DNA of 64,000 nt from Ignavibacteria bacterium (GTDB lineage: Bacteria; Bacteroidota; Ignavibacteria; Tepidaquicellales; Tepidaquicellaceae). Both the position numbers and the translations under genes were made by a program. Below are positions 1-10,693 of the stretch, in pieces (position 1 is the stretch's first letter; each line of letters starts with the position of its first letter). The notes beneath the pieces were generated by a model. That model saw nothing but the letters and a program-made list of their open reading frames with translations, did no database searches and was not told where the DNA came from. The DNA lies in assembly GCA_016716125.1 (NCBI GenBank), contig JADJWZ010000037.1, positions 1 through 64,000 of the forward strand. The letters run 5' to 3'.

Positions 1-1084
1 TCTCGAAATGAGTAGCCGAACTCGTGAATGGCTCAAAGCGCCGGAAGCTGTAGTAAAATTCGACGGAAGTAATATTTGCAAGCCAAGTTTATTTTTATAA
101 ATTAACCGCAGGTAATTTTTCGGAGACGAAATGAATGGTGCTGATAAGATAATATCAAATTTCAAATGACGAATTGCGAATGTCAAATAAATTTTAGCAA
201 AGAGCATAAAATGAAACTATCTGATTATTCCTGAAGCGCAAACTTTGACAGAATAAATTAACAATTCTAAACACAAAGAAAGAATAAGTGTGAGCAGGAA
301 GTATAAAAAGTAATCTGATAAATCATTAGGTTAATCTTTTATCACTTCTTCCAATTTCCTTTAGAAATGTTCCATTTAAAATTTTCAATAAGGAGGAGCT
401 TGCAATTGAGCCTGTATTGCTCAAGCAGATTATTTTTGTCAGTTACTCTCAGCAGTTCGGCAATATATCAAAAAGTGAAAAATCATTTTCGCGCATGAAT
501 TATTTTCCTGTCTCCTGCCGATCGTACCCTCACGGCCGCATTCAAAATCAACAAGTTTACATCGGAAGACAAAGCATAAACTCATCAAATCCGTCAGCCC
601 GGTCAAGCGCAAGCCATGCGTCAGTTTCCCTTCCGCTGTTAAAAATCTCTATCAGCTTTTTCAGCTCTCATCATCTGCAACTATTTCTTCAAATTTTTCT
701 ATCTGTCTCAATGTCAGTAATTTAGCGGCGATGATGTCTTTTTTTATTACTATTATCCCACTCGCCTGTTATGACAACATAGGATAAACTTTTCCGTTTT
801 TTCCATAATTTACTGTTGTAGTATATTTCAAAAAATTATCTGTTTTATAATTTTCTCAAATTTAACTTTATCTACTTTGCATTTCCATTTAAATATTATT
901 CCTAATTTTTCGTAAACCCGTCGGTGTATGTGTCTTTCGTCTTCAGATTGCAAAGTAATTCGGAAGAGAAATAATTCATGTCATAAAACAAAATCATACT
1001 TTTACAATGTTCATTTCATAGTAAACATTAACGCACAGTACATTCATTTTTTTTTTTTTTTCGATAAATATTTTTAGCCACAAT
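1..1084. other. Decayed stretch without a recognisable intact gene
   Basis: No frame here reads as a convincing protein. On the minus strand between about 800 and 350 there are protein-like pieces separated by stops and frame changes, for example LTLRQIEKFEEIVADDES and DAWLALDRADGFDEF, and further along LLEQYRLNCKLLLIENFKW. I do not recognise the family; they look like one more eroded gene. A plus-strand open frame at 417-725 has no family resemblance and is probably chance. A run of 15 T lies at 1047-1061. Confidence 0.4.
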
Positions 1085-1883
1085 TACCCGAGGCATCATT
1101 TTTGTTTCAATAAAACTCTCTGTGCTCAGAGTATAATAATATATTCCGCCTGAGAGCTGATGATCCAAATTTCTGCCGAAGCATCAAACCTGATATTATG
1201 CTGACCTGCCTGCAGATTCTCATTTACCAGGATTGAAATTTCCTTTCCCAAATATGTCCCAAATGCCGCAAACTTACAAATTCAGAGTTAGGTATTTCAA
1301 AATTTATATTTGTCGATGGATTGAAAGGATTAGGAAATTTTGGTTAACCTGTAATAAACCGGATTGTTAATATTATTTAATACCTACAAGATTCCTTACC
1401 GCTATCTTTTTCCCGATCCCGAGTTCCAGCCGTTTGAAAATCCAACGACTTCGCTGATCCATAATGAATCTGTTCCGGGAACTACTGGTGCAGTATAATT
1501 GAACTGTCCCGTAAAGGCTTCCGCTTGACAAATTAAGCGGGCTTCGATGTGTAAGTTCTCCGTTTTGTAATTTTAGATAAGATGCTCCGGGTCCTGTTGC
1601 AAGTGATCCGAGAGCCGTGTTGCAATATCCAACTCCGCCGCCGGCATTTGAACCTGACCTGTTAATAGTAAAACTGAAAACAACCGTCTGTCCCTTTATT
1701 ACAGTATCCAGTCCTGAAAATACTCCTGAAATATGTTTGTATTTTGTGTATGACATGAACAGCCGGTCGTACTCGTTTTCTTGTCCTTCCGATAAATCCA
1801 TCTTCAGAAGTACTTATACCATTACGCGTGGTAAAAGTATAATTGTAAAAATAACTGCTGAAATAAGAGAAACTGATTTTCAT
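1085..1883 (-). pseudogene. Broken choice-of-anchor V / T9SS-sorted secreted protein
   Basis: The best piece (1801-1373) reads SGVFSGLDTVIKGQTVVFSF, then GGGVGYCNTALGSLATG and SPLNLSSGSLYGTVQ. This is the pattern of the choice-of-anchor V domain, a beta-sandwich found in secreted Bacteroidota/Ignavibacteria proteins. The frame then shifts, and downstream pieces give NPFNPSTNINFEI (about 1340-1300), GKEISILVNENLQAGQHNI and an eroded SGxYxYxL...KK end near 1085, which is a T9SS sorting domain. At least three frame changes are needed to join the pieces, so no functional product is expected. The N-terminal end near 1883 is a guess, and family assignment rests on pattern memory. Confidence 0.6.
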
Positions 1884-2149
1884 TTGTTGTGTTTATTTTT
1901 TTTCTTTACACTACTTCAATTAGCATATTAGAAAAATATGATGTTCTGTTAATATTTTTGGAAATATTATCCAAAAAATTAATTTTCGGGAAATATCACC
2001 CCACTGAAATTTCAATCAGGAAAATTTCTACCGAGAACTATTTTTCTCAAATTAATGTTAAGCAGCTAAAATTGATGTTATTTTACCAGCATCAATTTTC
2101 AGACTGATGTATAATTTTTGTAATCAATGAATAAAAAATATATTCCGCT

Positions 2150-4116
2150 CGGATATTTATTACCATTTCCGCCACAAAATTTTAGCAACTGCCTGCAGAA
2201 AGTTCCCCGTTCATCAGAGTCTCAATAATTTTCCCGTTTATATCAAAAAATTCTTAATTCGACTTCTTCATTTACCGGCAGATCAGAAATTTATTGAAGT
2301 TACCGGATTGAACGGAGTTTGGATAATTCTGATAAAGGACATATTGACCGGGTATTTCATTAGTAGCTGGTTTTTGATTTACAATTCCCAGCTGTGTCGT
2401 GCCCTGTTTCAGGACTATGTCATTGTCAGGATCAAAAAGTAAAAACGCAGTCAGCTGCCTGTCGAAATTCCAGCTGAATACCTGATCGTTAATATCATTC
2501 ATTACTTTCACGGTTGTATCCGGTCCCGTCGAAAATGAAATTTTTAACACAAGCAGCATCTTATGAAAAGGTGTATTTGTCTGAGTCTGTCTCGCATGGA
2601 AAGCAACTTTCCATAAACCCCTTCGAGGTTGTAAACTGATCGAGAGTCTGATACACCGGATGATTGGGCTGCTTTACCCACTGTTCTATAAACCAAAAGT
2701 AGCAAGATCCTGACCATATGCCTGACTGATCTTTGCAGCAAAGTCGTCGGTAGTTCGCGCTTTATATTTGAAGTCATGATGTATCCCGTCGCATAAGATC
2801 TGATAATATTAAAAAAGCAGCAGAGTCACCTACTACATATCTCAGCATATGCAGTACACATGCGCCTTGGCATAAGTGATCTTTTATAATTGAAAAGCGT
2901 ATTTTGTATTCGGTGTAATTATCGCCCACTGCGCGGATTATATAGCTAGCCGGGATTTTGAGAGAGATAAGAACTTAGCGGCAAGATGAGTGTCGCTTTT
3001 ATGAACTGTAACCGCCGGTTTTCTCAAACCACAGCGCTTCGCTGTATGTTACCAAATCCTTCATTCAGACATATGTCAGCCCATGTGGGCGCAGATTGTA
3101 TCTTATCTCGAACCATTGATCCGCGTAATGCTCATGCAGGAACAAGATTTTCACTCTCAGCAATTTAAGCACAATGTAGTGAGTCCTGATGATTTTCCAT
3201 GCCTCCCCAACTGAATCCCGGAGCAAGGAGCAGTTGGCAAATCCATTTTCTCGAATCCATGTTCTCGAATTTCTGAAAACGAAAAATATGTCGTCATATC
3301 TTTTATAATATTTTTATCAGAATTTGGGATTCTCACCGTTGTTAAAATAAAATCTGATTGGAATGCTGTCAGAGGATTTTGATAATTTATTCAGTAAACA
3401 ATGTTAATATTGTAATTTACTTTTTCCTGTCAGTGCTACAAGATAGGTCGGTACAGGATCACAGCTGACGAGTGATAATAAATCGTATCGCCTGTAACTG
3501 TTAAGTCGTTGAGTCTTCCGTTCGAACCAATGCTCCCGTTATGCAGCACGCTTGCAGTCATATCCAGAGTCGGCACATCGGATGGCTTATCAGCAACAAA
3601 ACCACTTTTATAAGCTCCTTCAGGTTCGCAGTCGGTAAAGAGTCCGCCATTTCACGGCATAAAATGCCTGATCAAGATACATTCAGATGCTGATGGCTGA
3701 TTTTTACTTCGGCGATCTCACCGGGAATGAAAGTTCTGCTTAAAACAATATTCAGCACATTATTTGTATGTGTAAAAGAAACTCAAATCGGACGACTGAA
3801 TTAATTGTTAATGACGTATTAACTGCATTCAGATTAATTGAATTAATTACGGAATCCGCTTGAATCTCACAGTCATAACTGAAAATGATTTCGGATAAGG
3901 TGATATGAAAACATTTCTAATATCAATATTGATCTCATAATTTAAAACGTCGAAAGAATGTTTAGGGGAATTTGTGGAGTCGAGATCAAACAGATTATAA
4001 TCTGAAGATGATTTTTGTGAACACAGTATACTTCCTTTTTCTGTAATGAATTGAACTATAGATGTAGCCGGAACGAATACAAGTAAAAGGAAAATTATAA
4101 ATATAATTTTTTTCAT
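2150..4116 (-). pseudogene. Broken M1-family aminopeptidase with T9SS sorting domain
   Basis: The start (4116-3847) has a signal peptide (MKKIIFIIFLLLVFVPATS), then HSFDVLNYEINIDIRNVF, the usual opening of M1 peptidase beta-domains. After frame changes the minus strand still reads VTGDTIYYHSSAVIPTYLVA, CEPEG...KPSDVPTLD, and THTWVDI/LNEGF-like remnants of the region with the zinc-binding Glu. A clean C-terminal piece (2559-2272) reads FDPDNDIVLKQGTTQLGI, followed by YVLYQNYPN and a decayed T9SS domain (DINGKIIETLMNGELSAG). The HExxH zinc motif cannot be read intact. Many stops and indels make this a clear pseudogene. Intact relatives would be secreted zinc metallopeptidases of about 650-850 residues, so roughly the full length is represented. 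Confidence 0.7.
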
Positions 4117-4454
4117 AATAATTTTCGCATTTAAATCTTTTTAATCGGAAGTTAAGTTAATGAAATTGTATTCACTACAGTTAGTATCATAATTATTTCT
4201 TTATAACTGACATAATTGCGGCACGATATTTGTCTTTGAGGAAATTCGGTAACAGAAGGTTTATTTATTTAATTGCAGTATTAAAATCATTTTATTCAAC
4301 CATAACAAGAGAAAAATGATTAAAAATATATTTTTCTCATGAAGTCAATAAATGTTCATTAGTGGTATTGTAGATTGATTCTCGAATTACTATTTTACAA
4401 CAATTATTTTCACTAAGTATTAATTAACTAAAAATAAAATCAGGAGAGGTAGTT
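4117..4454. other. AT-rich gap between two divergent pseudogenes
   Basis: This 338-base stretch lies between the starts of the M1 peptidase remnant and the plus-strand T9SS remnant. It presumably held their divergent promoters. I see no open frame, RNA or strong hairpin. A GGAGAGG-like ribosome binding site (about 4443-4449) precedes the plus-strand ATG at 4455. Confidence 0.5.
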
Positions 4455-5420
4455 ATGAAAAATTTTCTAGGTTATTTTATTAGTTATTCTTTTCCTTTAT
4501 CTCTACGAATCTCAACACCGGTTCCGGCTTTTCAAATGATCCAGCCGACGGTTCAATCCGGTTTGACCGTTGTCCCGAATAATTATTCCGGTATACAAGG
4601 TACGGCAACTTTTCTCGGACCCTTTACGGCAAATGGCCAGAGAACCTATCAAATGCTGATTCATGCTAATCAGCTTACAGATATAACGGGATCAGAAATT
4701 AATGCGATCGCATTCAAGACTTCCCGTATCCGCTATGGAATGGCCGTTATCCCGGATATTTCATTTTACCACTTATAGTATTACTTAAGCGGAAGCGTCG
4801 ATCCGGTAAACAGAAGTCTGACTTTTGCTAATAATGTAGTCGGTACTCAGACGCTTGTAAGATCAGGCGTTTTAAACATAACTACAAATACGCACAGATT
4901 CGGAAGTACTCCGAATGATTTCGGCGATGACTTGTGCGCACTACTCCGTGGCTTTATGAAGGCGGAAATCTTTTAATTGAGATTCGTCATGGGGTTTACC
5001 GGTACATCAAGAAGTGTTGACGCTATCGGAACCCAGGAATAGCAGGTTACAGTACAGACTTCAGCGCATGCTGGCAGACAACTTCGTTCCGACTACCCGC
5101 CACAGCCCAATTTTGCCGCAACAAGAATTAACTCCAATATTATCGTCGGATTAAATAATAACACCGAGATTCCCGACAGATATGATCTTGGAACAAATTA
5201 TCCGAATCCGTTCAATCCGTAACTCTCACAAATACAGTATCGCTTCTTCTGAAAATGTGAACTGAAAGTATATGACATTCTCGGAAATGAAGTTATGACT
5301 GCTAAAAGGCCAAAATTCAAAACAAAATGCTGGGATTATATGAAACGGAATTTGACCCAGGAAGTAATCTTTCACGGGATTTATGTTAAACTTAGGCAGG
5401 AAATTATTCACGTCAGATAA
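4455..5420 (+). pseudogene. Broken T9SS-sorted secreted protein of unknown function
   Basis: The gene opens with a good ribosome binding site (AGGAGAGG) and a hydrophobic leader. The first frame runs to 4778 and contains GIQGTATFLGPFTANGQRTY and AFKTSRIRYGMAVIPD. The protein continues in a second frame (SGSVDPVNRSLTFANNVVG, then NTHRFGSTPNDFGDD) and a third (PDRYDLGTNYPNPFNP at about 5175-5220, a T9SS tag hit by a stop directly after it). The remaining tag (YDILGNEVMT, YETEFDPGSNLSRG) ends near 5417. I do not recognise the N-terminal domain beyond its resemblance to other Ignavibacteria T9SS cargo. At least four frameshifts or stops are needed to reconcile it. Confidence 0.65.
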
Positions 5421-5519
5421 AAATGATCTGAGTAAATAATATCTGCTTAAAATTATAAAATGTTCGATATGTTTAACATCTGCATATTGAACATTTTACA
5501 TTATAATATTCTTTCAAGG

Positions 5520-6407
5520 GTTTAATTACAGGGCAAAATCAAAAGCATTGTTATCAACGATTGAAGCAACCGAAAGATCCGTTATACTATCTCCGTCAGA
5601 TAAGTATTTACATATCCGTAGTTACATTTATTACATCGTTATCAATTTCCGACGGTCACTTACATCAATTAAACCGTCTTGATTCACATCACCGCTGAAA
5701 AACACCACGGCCTAATTTAAACATCATGTTATTTCCAAATGCCTGTGACTAAGCAGTAGTAAAATCGTAATTTGAATTACTTCCAATAGAAATGCAACGA
5801 GGAGGACGTCTCCATGTCTAAAAGCATTTCAATATATCCACATCAATATAATAAGAACCCGTTCCGGCCATTTGGAAGTGAAATCAATACAATACCGGAA
5901 GATGTGTATTCTTTTTGCAGAATCAACAACAGCTTAAGGAGGTGATGAATTATGCGAAGGACCTTGCTGTATCTACTACCATTGTCGGACCGTTCAAGAA
6001 TCCTTCATAACTTAACTTAATATTGACTGCAATTACAGGTTGGTTCGCTTTAAATGAACCAACCATTCCCAGATTAAAAATGGAAATCACATCTGTAGAC
6101 CCCATATGTACCGGCAACAAGTTACAAACATATGCTCCCCAAATGTTGTATTAGATTATTTATCGCTGCTGCTCGGGAAGAGCACCCGGAGGACGTGATG
6201 TCATTGGAGAACCGTCACATGAGGTTGTATGAGACCCCTTCTGCCAGGTCCATTTTATGGTATCTCAACATTAATATTCATTTGGAGGTGTAAAAAATTA
6301 TTTCTGACAAAAACTTCATAGACAGTGGAAAATGTGTCGGAAGAGGAAAGTAAAATTACAAGAAAAGGAATACCGAAACAAAAGACAACGTAAATTTTTG
6401 ATTTCAT
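5520..6407 (-). pseudogene. Broken plastocyanin-like protein with dockerin-like C-terminal module
   Basis: From the ATG at 6407 the minus strand gives a signal peptide (MKSKIYVVFCFGIPFLVILL), then VYEVFVRNNFFTPPN. After a frame change comes DTIKWTWQKGSHTT, which matches the intact cupredoxin encoded at 37262 (GDTIKWTNLSGSHTT). The His and Cys copper ligands are partly readable. Further on are DFTTA..QAFGNN, then GDVNQDGLIDVSD and a decayed second repeat ending DNNAFDFA just before a stop near 5530. GDVNQDGxID is the calcium-binding dockerin-like loop. The domain order is therefore signal, cupredoxin, a beta-sandwich module, then paired dockerin-like repeats. Multiple stops make it non-functional. 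Confidence 0.65.
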
Positions 6408-6649
6408 TTTCTTTATTTTAATTAATCAAACTATAATTTAATATATTGCTGTTCCTTTGGTTTGTTTAAAATACAGATTTTAATATTACTTAAAAGCAGG
6501 TATATATACTTAATTGGAAATTATAATTTTTTAAAAAATTAAAGTAAGAAATTGATTCAGAGGGAATAATATAACTGAATCAATTTTTAATTAAAACTAT
6601 TTTAAATTGAGCATTGAAAATCTTACAATTACTTCAAGGTATTACTGCA

Positions 6650-8550
6650 TATATAAATTTAATCCCGTTATTGTCCATCAATAGAAGCATCTGGAAGATC
6701 TACTATTAAATCTCCGGTAAGATCAGTAATCACATAACCTGTTGTAACATTAAAAATACACATCATTTTCAATTTGTGACTGATCTGACACATCCTACAT
6801 AATCCCAAGTCTCAGTCTGTATCACCGCTGTATATACACCACTTTCCTGATTTTAAATCGATTATTTCCATAAGCTTTCCTGTTCAATAAAATCAAATCC
6901 GTAATTTCATTTCAGTAAAGTAACAGGCTGAAAACTCCGTCTCAAGAGCGTTTCTGTGAATGATCTTTATATAATAATTTCAGTTTTCTGCAGATAAATA
7001 AGCAGACGCTTTACCAGAATCATTTAAAAAACTACCGCAGAATCTATAATATCATAAGGTGATGTATTTTCCATTAAATATACTTTCACGGTATCTTCTG
7101 TCTGAAAAGTCTCATTCGGAATCCCTCTATTCCCAATGTCAGATTTAAACCATTGACGTAGTGTTTCAGCAGTGAAGCTTTTACTCCTATGAATTCAGAT
7201 TAAGTTCTGATTACTGTTACCCGTCATCTTTATAAAATAATTTCGGGTGAAAATAGAAGCTGACTGTTATCTGGAGATGACGTTATAGTTTTGAAATTAT
7301 CCCAGCGCCATCTCGGACAGTATTGAAATACCATTTACTCCTGCGTTCAAAAAATTTAGAGTCACTGTAATTTTTCCGCCCGGTAACTGAATTCTTTGTA
7401 ATAATCAGTATCGGAAGTAAACCGATCTGCTCTTAAAGATTATAAATCGGAATAAAGTTTACTGAAGGAAATATCATATGCAGTAAACCCTCTGATTGTC
7501 TGGTTCATCAAAACTCTGATGAGAGATCTGCTGTCGCTTGTTTTCCTGAATGTGATTCTTGTTTATTCCTAATTGTATCCAGCGGCTACGCGGAGGCAAA
7601 ACTTCCGTTATATATCGCCTGACTGCTGTAAGGTACAGCAAGGTCAGTACCGAGTCCGAGATAGTTTGACATTATCCATGTATATAAAATATTCTGAGGA
7701 AGAGGCATTGCGGGATTATCCGCTGTTCCTGAATTCAATCCGGTCGCTGTGTCAGTCTGAATACCGTTACAGTTAAAATCCTTATTGTAATAATTTGACG
7801 GAACCAGAGATTCAGGATTTCAAAAAGGTATCCGGCGCTGTTACTTCCTGTAAATGAATTTTCATATCCCTGATAGCTTCACTGTTAAAATCAATTCCGC
7901 CTATCGGTATCGAAACATTTGTGCGAGGTGAGGAGTACCGATCGTAATGACTTTCACTACTTTATGACCGTTTAAAGTATCATTCGGATCGATCCACCAT
8001 TTATGAATTCCATTTCTCTTCTCTGCAGGTATTCCCTGATCGCAAGACCACCCATTGAATGTCCTGCAAGTATGACTTTATCCGCGCCGGTGATACGTAA
8101 TACGGAATCAATAAATATTTTTAAGGCAAAGCCCTGTTTGAATATCGCAGACTGATTGCTAGGATTTTGATTACTTCCTGGAAGAGAATTATTATAAAGA
8201 ATGATCCGCGGATCATTGCCGTCCCTGTTCCAGAAATTTCCAAAGTTGACAGTATAAATATTAGAATTAGTAATTTTATTTACTTCTGCGCCGCTCGTAT
8301 TTAAAAGCGGAATCACTACGTCCTGAGTGTATTCAGTAGTATCTCCTCCTCTTGCATTAAGTACTGCGCTCAGGTTATGTTCCGCGCTTATGATCCATGA
8401 AGCGCTCAGCTGATTAACGGTCGTATTCCATGTCATGTCATCTGAATTCAGACCGTGAACAAATATAACGGGGTAAGGTGAATTTCCAATCTGTGAGAAA
8501 GTAAGCTGCGGGATTAAAAAAGTTATGAACAGTAGTATAAATTTTTTCAA
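6650..8550 (-). pseudogene. Broken secreted alpha/beta hydrolase (lipase-like) with dockerin-like module
   Basis: The first 192 codons (8550-7972) are intact: a signal peptide (MKKFILLFITFLIPQLTFSQ), then PYPVIFVHGLNSDDMTWN (oxyanion-hole HG motif) and LAGHSMGGLAIREYL (nucleophile elbow GHSMG). A frame change near 7975 leads to VVKVITIGTPHL, the GTPHxG-like strand of lipases and PGAP1-type hydrolases. More pieces follow: DFNCNGIQTDTATGLNSG, then DTVKVYLMENTSPYDIIDSA, ENYNYYIKIIHRNALET and a final dockerin-like pair around 6830-6660 (VITDLTGDLIVDLPDASID). This is the same C-terminal module as the neighbouring plastocyanin remnant. The N-terminal part could still be translated, but lacks the rest of the fold and the catalytic His. 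Confidence 0.7.
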
Positions 8551-8934
8551 AAGAATAAATTAAGATTTAAAAACTGATGTTGTTATAAAATATAAAATTA
8601 TGTGTGAATTATCAATTTAACATTTACAAATATTTAAAATATCGCATTAATCAAATTAAATGTAACCGATAAAATTATGAATAAATAAACTATGGAAGAA
8701 TATCTTATAGAAGTAAGAAGAGATACTATAATGTAAATATGGAAGAGAATCAAAATTGTATTAATTATAGATCCTTCAATTTCAGATTATCTGTGAAAAT
8801 TTTTAATATTCAGCTTATCTTTTTATATAAACAGAATTTTACTGATTTAAATAAATCCAATCTGAATTTTTATACGTTATTGATAATGAACATTAACATT
8901 AACATTATAAAAAACTAAATGAAAGGAATCTAAA
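8551..8934. other. AT-rich intergenic region, leader of the DUF4331 operon
   Basis: This 384-base gap separates the divergent hydrolase remnant and the DUF4331 gene. It has no open frame of note. It contains a short tandem of AACATT units (about 8888-8907) and an AAAGGAATC purine tract that could serve as ribosome binding site 8-10 bases before the ATG at 8935. I could not identify a promoter with confidence. Confidence 0.4.
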
Positions 8935-10638
8935 ATGAGTATTAAAAAAACTTTGCACTCTTTGATAGGATTGTTTGCCGTGTGCGCAATGGTTTTCAGC
9001 ATATCCCAATGGACAGATGCATCCAGTCACCGTGAGGCTCCGATAATCTCCACTGATCCTGTGGCTGACAATACAGACGTCTATGCTTTCCGACCTGCGG
9101 ATGATCCCGGAACAGTCTGTTTAATAGCTTGCTACAATCCTATGGAAGAGCCGGCGGGCGGACCAAATTTCCATAAATTCGGAACTGATGTTTTATATGA
9201 AATTAAAATCGATAATGTCGGTGACAGAATTGACCATATAAGTTATCAGTTTGAATTTACTGACATAGTAGGAAATGGAAATACATTCCTTTATAATACA
9301 GGTGAGGTTTCCACTCTCGGCGATCCTGATTTAAATGTAAAGCAGACATACGTTGTAAAAAGAGTTGTAAACGGTGTTACAGAATGGACATCTTCACCCC
9401 TGCCCGTTACGCCGAATTATGTCGGCGGTAATTCACATTCGGATCCAAATTATGCCGGACCTTCTTCTATGCCAAACTACAGCGGTATTATGTCAGAAGG
9501 TATAAGAGATCTTCCTAATGCAGGCGGTAAAGTATTTGCCGGTCCTACAGATGATCCGTTCTATGTTGATCTTGGCGCAGCATTTGATCTGCTGAAGATC
9601 CGTCCGGGTGCGCCGGGAAACACCGGCGGCGGTAAAGATGCGCTTGCAGGTTACAATGTTCATTCCATTTCCATCAAAGTACCGATCGCGCAGGTTACCA
9701 GAAACGGTAGTCCTAATCCGAATCAAAATGATTCAAATGCAATTATAGGTGTCTGGGCTACCGCAAGCAGAAAAGCAACAACCGTAATAAATAGTAATGG
9801 TACCAGAACCGGTTCAGGTAACTGGGTCACCGTTTCGAGACTCGGAATGCCGCTTGTAAATGAAGTAGTGCTGCCATTGAGTCAGAAAGATAAATGGAAT
9901 GCTTCAAAACCTGTGGATGATGCACAGTTTTTAAATTATGTAACTTCACCTGAACTAGCCGGAATTATCAATCTTCTTTATCCGGTTACAGATGACATAC
10001 CTACATCAAACAGAACGGATCTCGTAGCAGTATTTTTAACAGGTGTAACAGGTCTGACGCAAAGACCGCAGGATACCAGAACTCCATCAGAACAGTTAAG
10101 AATAAATCTCGGAATTGCTCCGGTGGCATTTGAAAATGAAAACAGACTTGGAGTTATTGCAGGTGATGCAGCCGGTTTTCCAAACGGAAGAAGACTTAAA
10201 GATGATGTACTTGACATAGCGCTGAGAGTAGTCGGAGGCGTACTGCTCGGACCTCCATTCAGTACGGGAATAAATGCTCAGCTCGGAGATGGCGTTCAGA
10301 GAAATGACAAAGCATTCGCTACGACATTTCCATATCTGGCAATTCCGCATGAAGGATATGAAAACTCTCACGGTGTGATCGTTTCTGTTTTCAATAATTC
10401 GCAGAATGTAAATCCGGAGAAATACGGTCTGCTGCAGAATTATCCTAATCCTTTCAATCCTTCTACTCAGATCAAATACAATTTACTTAAAGCTGACAAT
10501 GTGGATATAGCCGGTGAAAAAGTTGTAGTATGGGACGGAAGAAATAACAGCGGCGAAGCTGTTGCTTCCGGGACATATTTTGTAAAGCTGGTAACTTCTT
10601 CAGGTGTGGATTCAAAGAAAATGATGCTTTTAAAATAA
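8935..10638 (+). CDS. DUF4331-family secreted protein with shortened T9SS sorting domain
   Basis: This 567-residue protein has a signal peptide (about 1-29) followed by SSHREAPIISTDPVADNTD, the hallmark opening of the DUF4331 family. Its biochemical role is unknown to me. The body continues with family motifs such as ADNTDVYAFR and PNFHKFGTDVLYEI. The C-terminus (497-567) starts as a T9SS tag (LLQNYPNPFNPSTQIKY) and ends in GTYFVKLVTSSGVDSKKMML. The middle of the tag, the usual xLxIYDxxGxxV strand segment, is missing: KADNV runs straight into DIAGEKVVVW, an in-frame loss of roughly 15-20 residues. It is first in an apparent operon with the TPR and HupE/UreJ genes, separated from them by a hairpin that could reduce downstream transcription. 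The protein would be exported through Sec and possibly T9SS to the cell surface. Confidence 0.85.
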   Translation: MSIKKTLHSLIGLFAVCAMVFSISQWTDASSHREAPIISTDPVADNTDVYAFRPADDPGTVCLIACYNPMEEPAGGPNFHKFGTDVLYEIKIDNVGDRIDHISYQFEFTDIVGNGNTFLYNTGEVSTLGDPDLNVKQTYVVKRVVNGVTEWTSSPLPVTPNYVGGNSHSDPNYAGPSSMPNYSGIMSEGIRDLPNAGGKVFAGPTDDPFYVDLGAAFDLLKIRPGAPGNTGGGKDALAGYNVHSISIKVPIAQVTRNGSPNPNQNDSNAIIGVWATASRKATTVINSNGTRTGSGNWVTVSRLGMPLVNEVVLPLSQKDKWNASKPVDDAQFLNYVTSPELAGIINLLYPVTDDIPTSNRTDLVAVFLTGVTGLTQRPQDTRTPSEQLRINLGIAPVAFENENRLGVIAGDAAGFPNGRRLKDDVLDIALRVVGGVLLGPPFSTGINAQLGDGVQRNDKAFATTFPYLAIPHEGYENSHGVIVSVFNNSQNVNPEKYGLLQNYPNPFNPSTQIKYNLLKADNVDIAGEKVVVWDGRNNSGEAVASGTYFVKLVTSSGVDSKKMMLLK

Positions 10639-10648
10639 ATTATTCAAT

Positions 10649-10686
10649 GCAGCCTGTTTACATTTTAAAACAGACTGCTTTTAAAT
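10649..10686 (+). terminator. Hairpin/terminator after the DUF4331 gene
   Basis: An imperfect stem pairs GCAG.CTGTTT (10649-10659) with AAACAG.CTGC (10667-10678), followed by TTTT AAATTT. It lies 10 bases after the DUF4331 stop and 8-45 bases before the TPR start. It may be a partial terminator that sets a high ratio of DUF4331 to downstream transcripts. Confidence 0.6.
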
Positions 10687-10693
10687 TTAAACT

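Noticed and set aside
417..725. Plus-strand open frame of 102 codons as a gene
   Set aside because: No family pattern, Ser/His-rich composition and coding traces on the opposite strand; a chance frame in decayed DNA.
1047..1061. T15 run as a terminator
   Set aside because: No stem precedes it on either strand; kept only as a homopolymer note.
2986..3168. Short plus-strand frame as a gene
   Set aside because: It lies antisense inside the M1 peptidase remnant and has no protein-like features.
7573..7776. Plus-strand frame of 67 codons
   Set aside because: Antisense to readable hydrolase pieces on the minus strand; shadow frame.
8886..8907. AACATT tandem as a phase-variable promoter spacer
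   Set aside because: Only three units and no identifiable -35/-10 elements around it.
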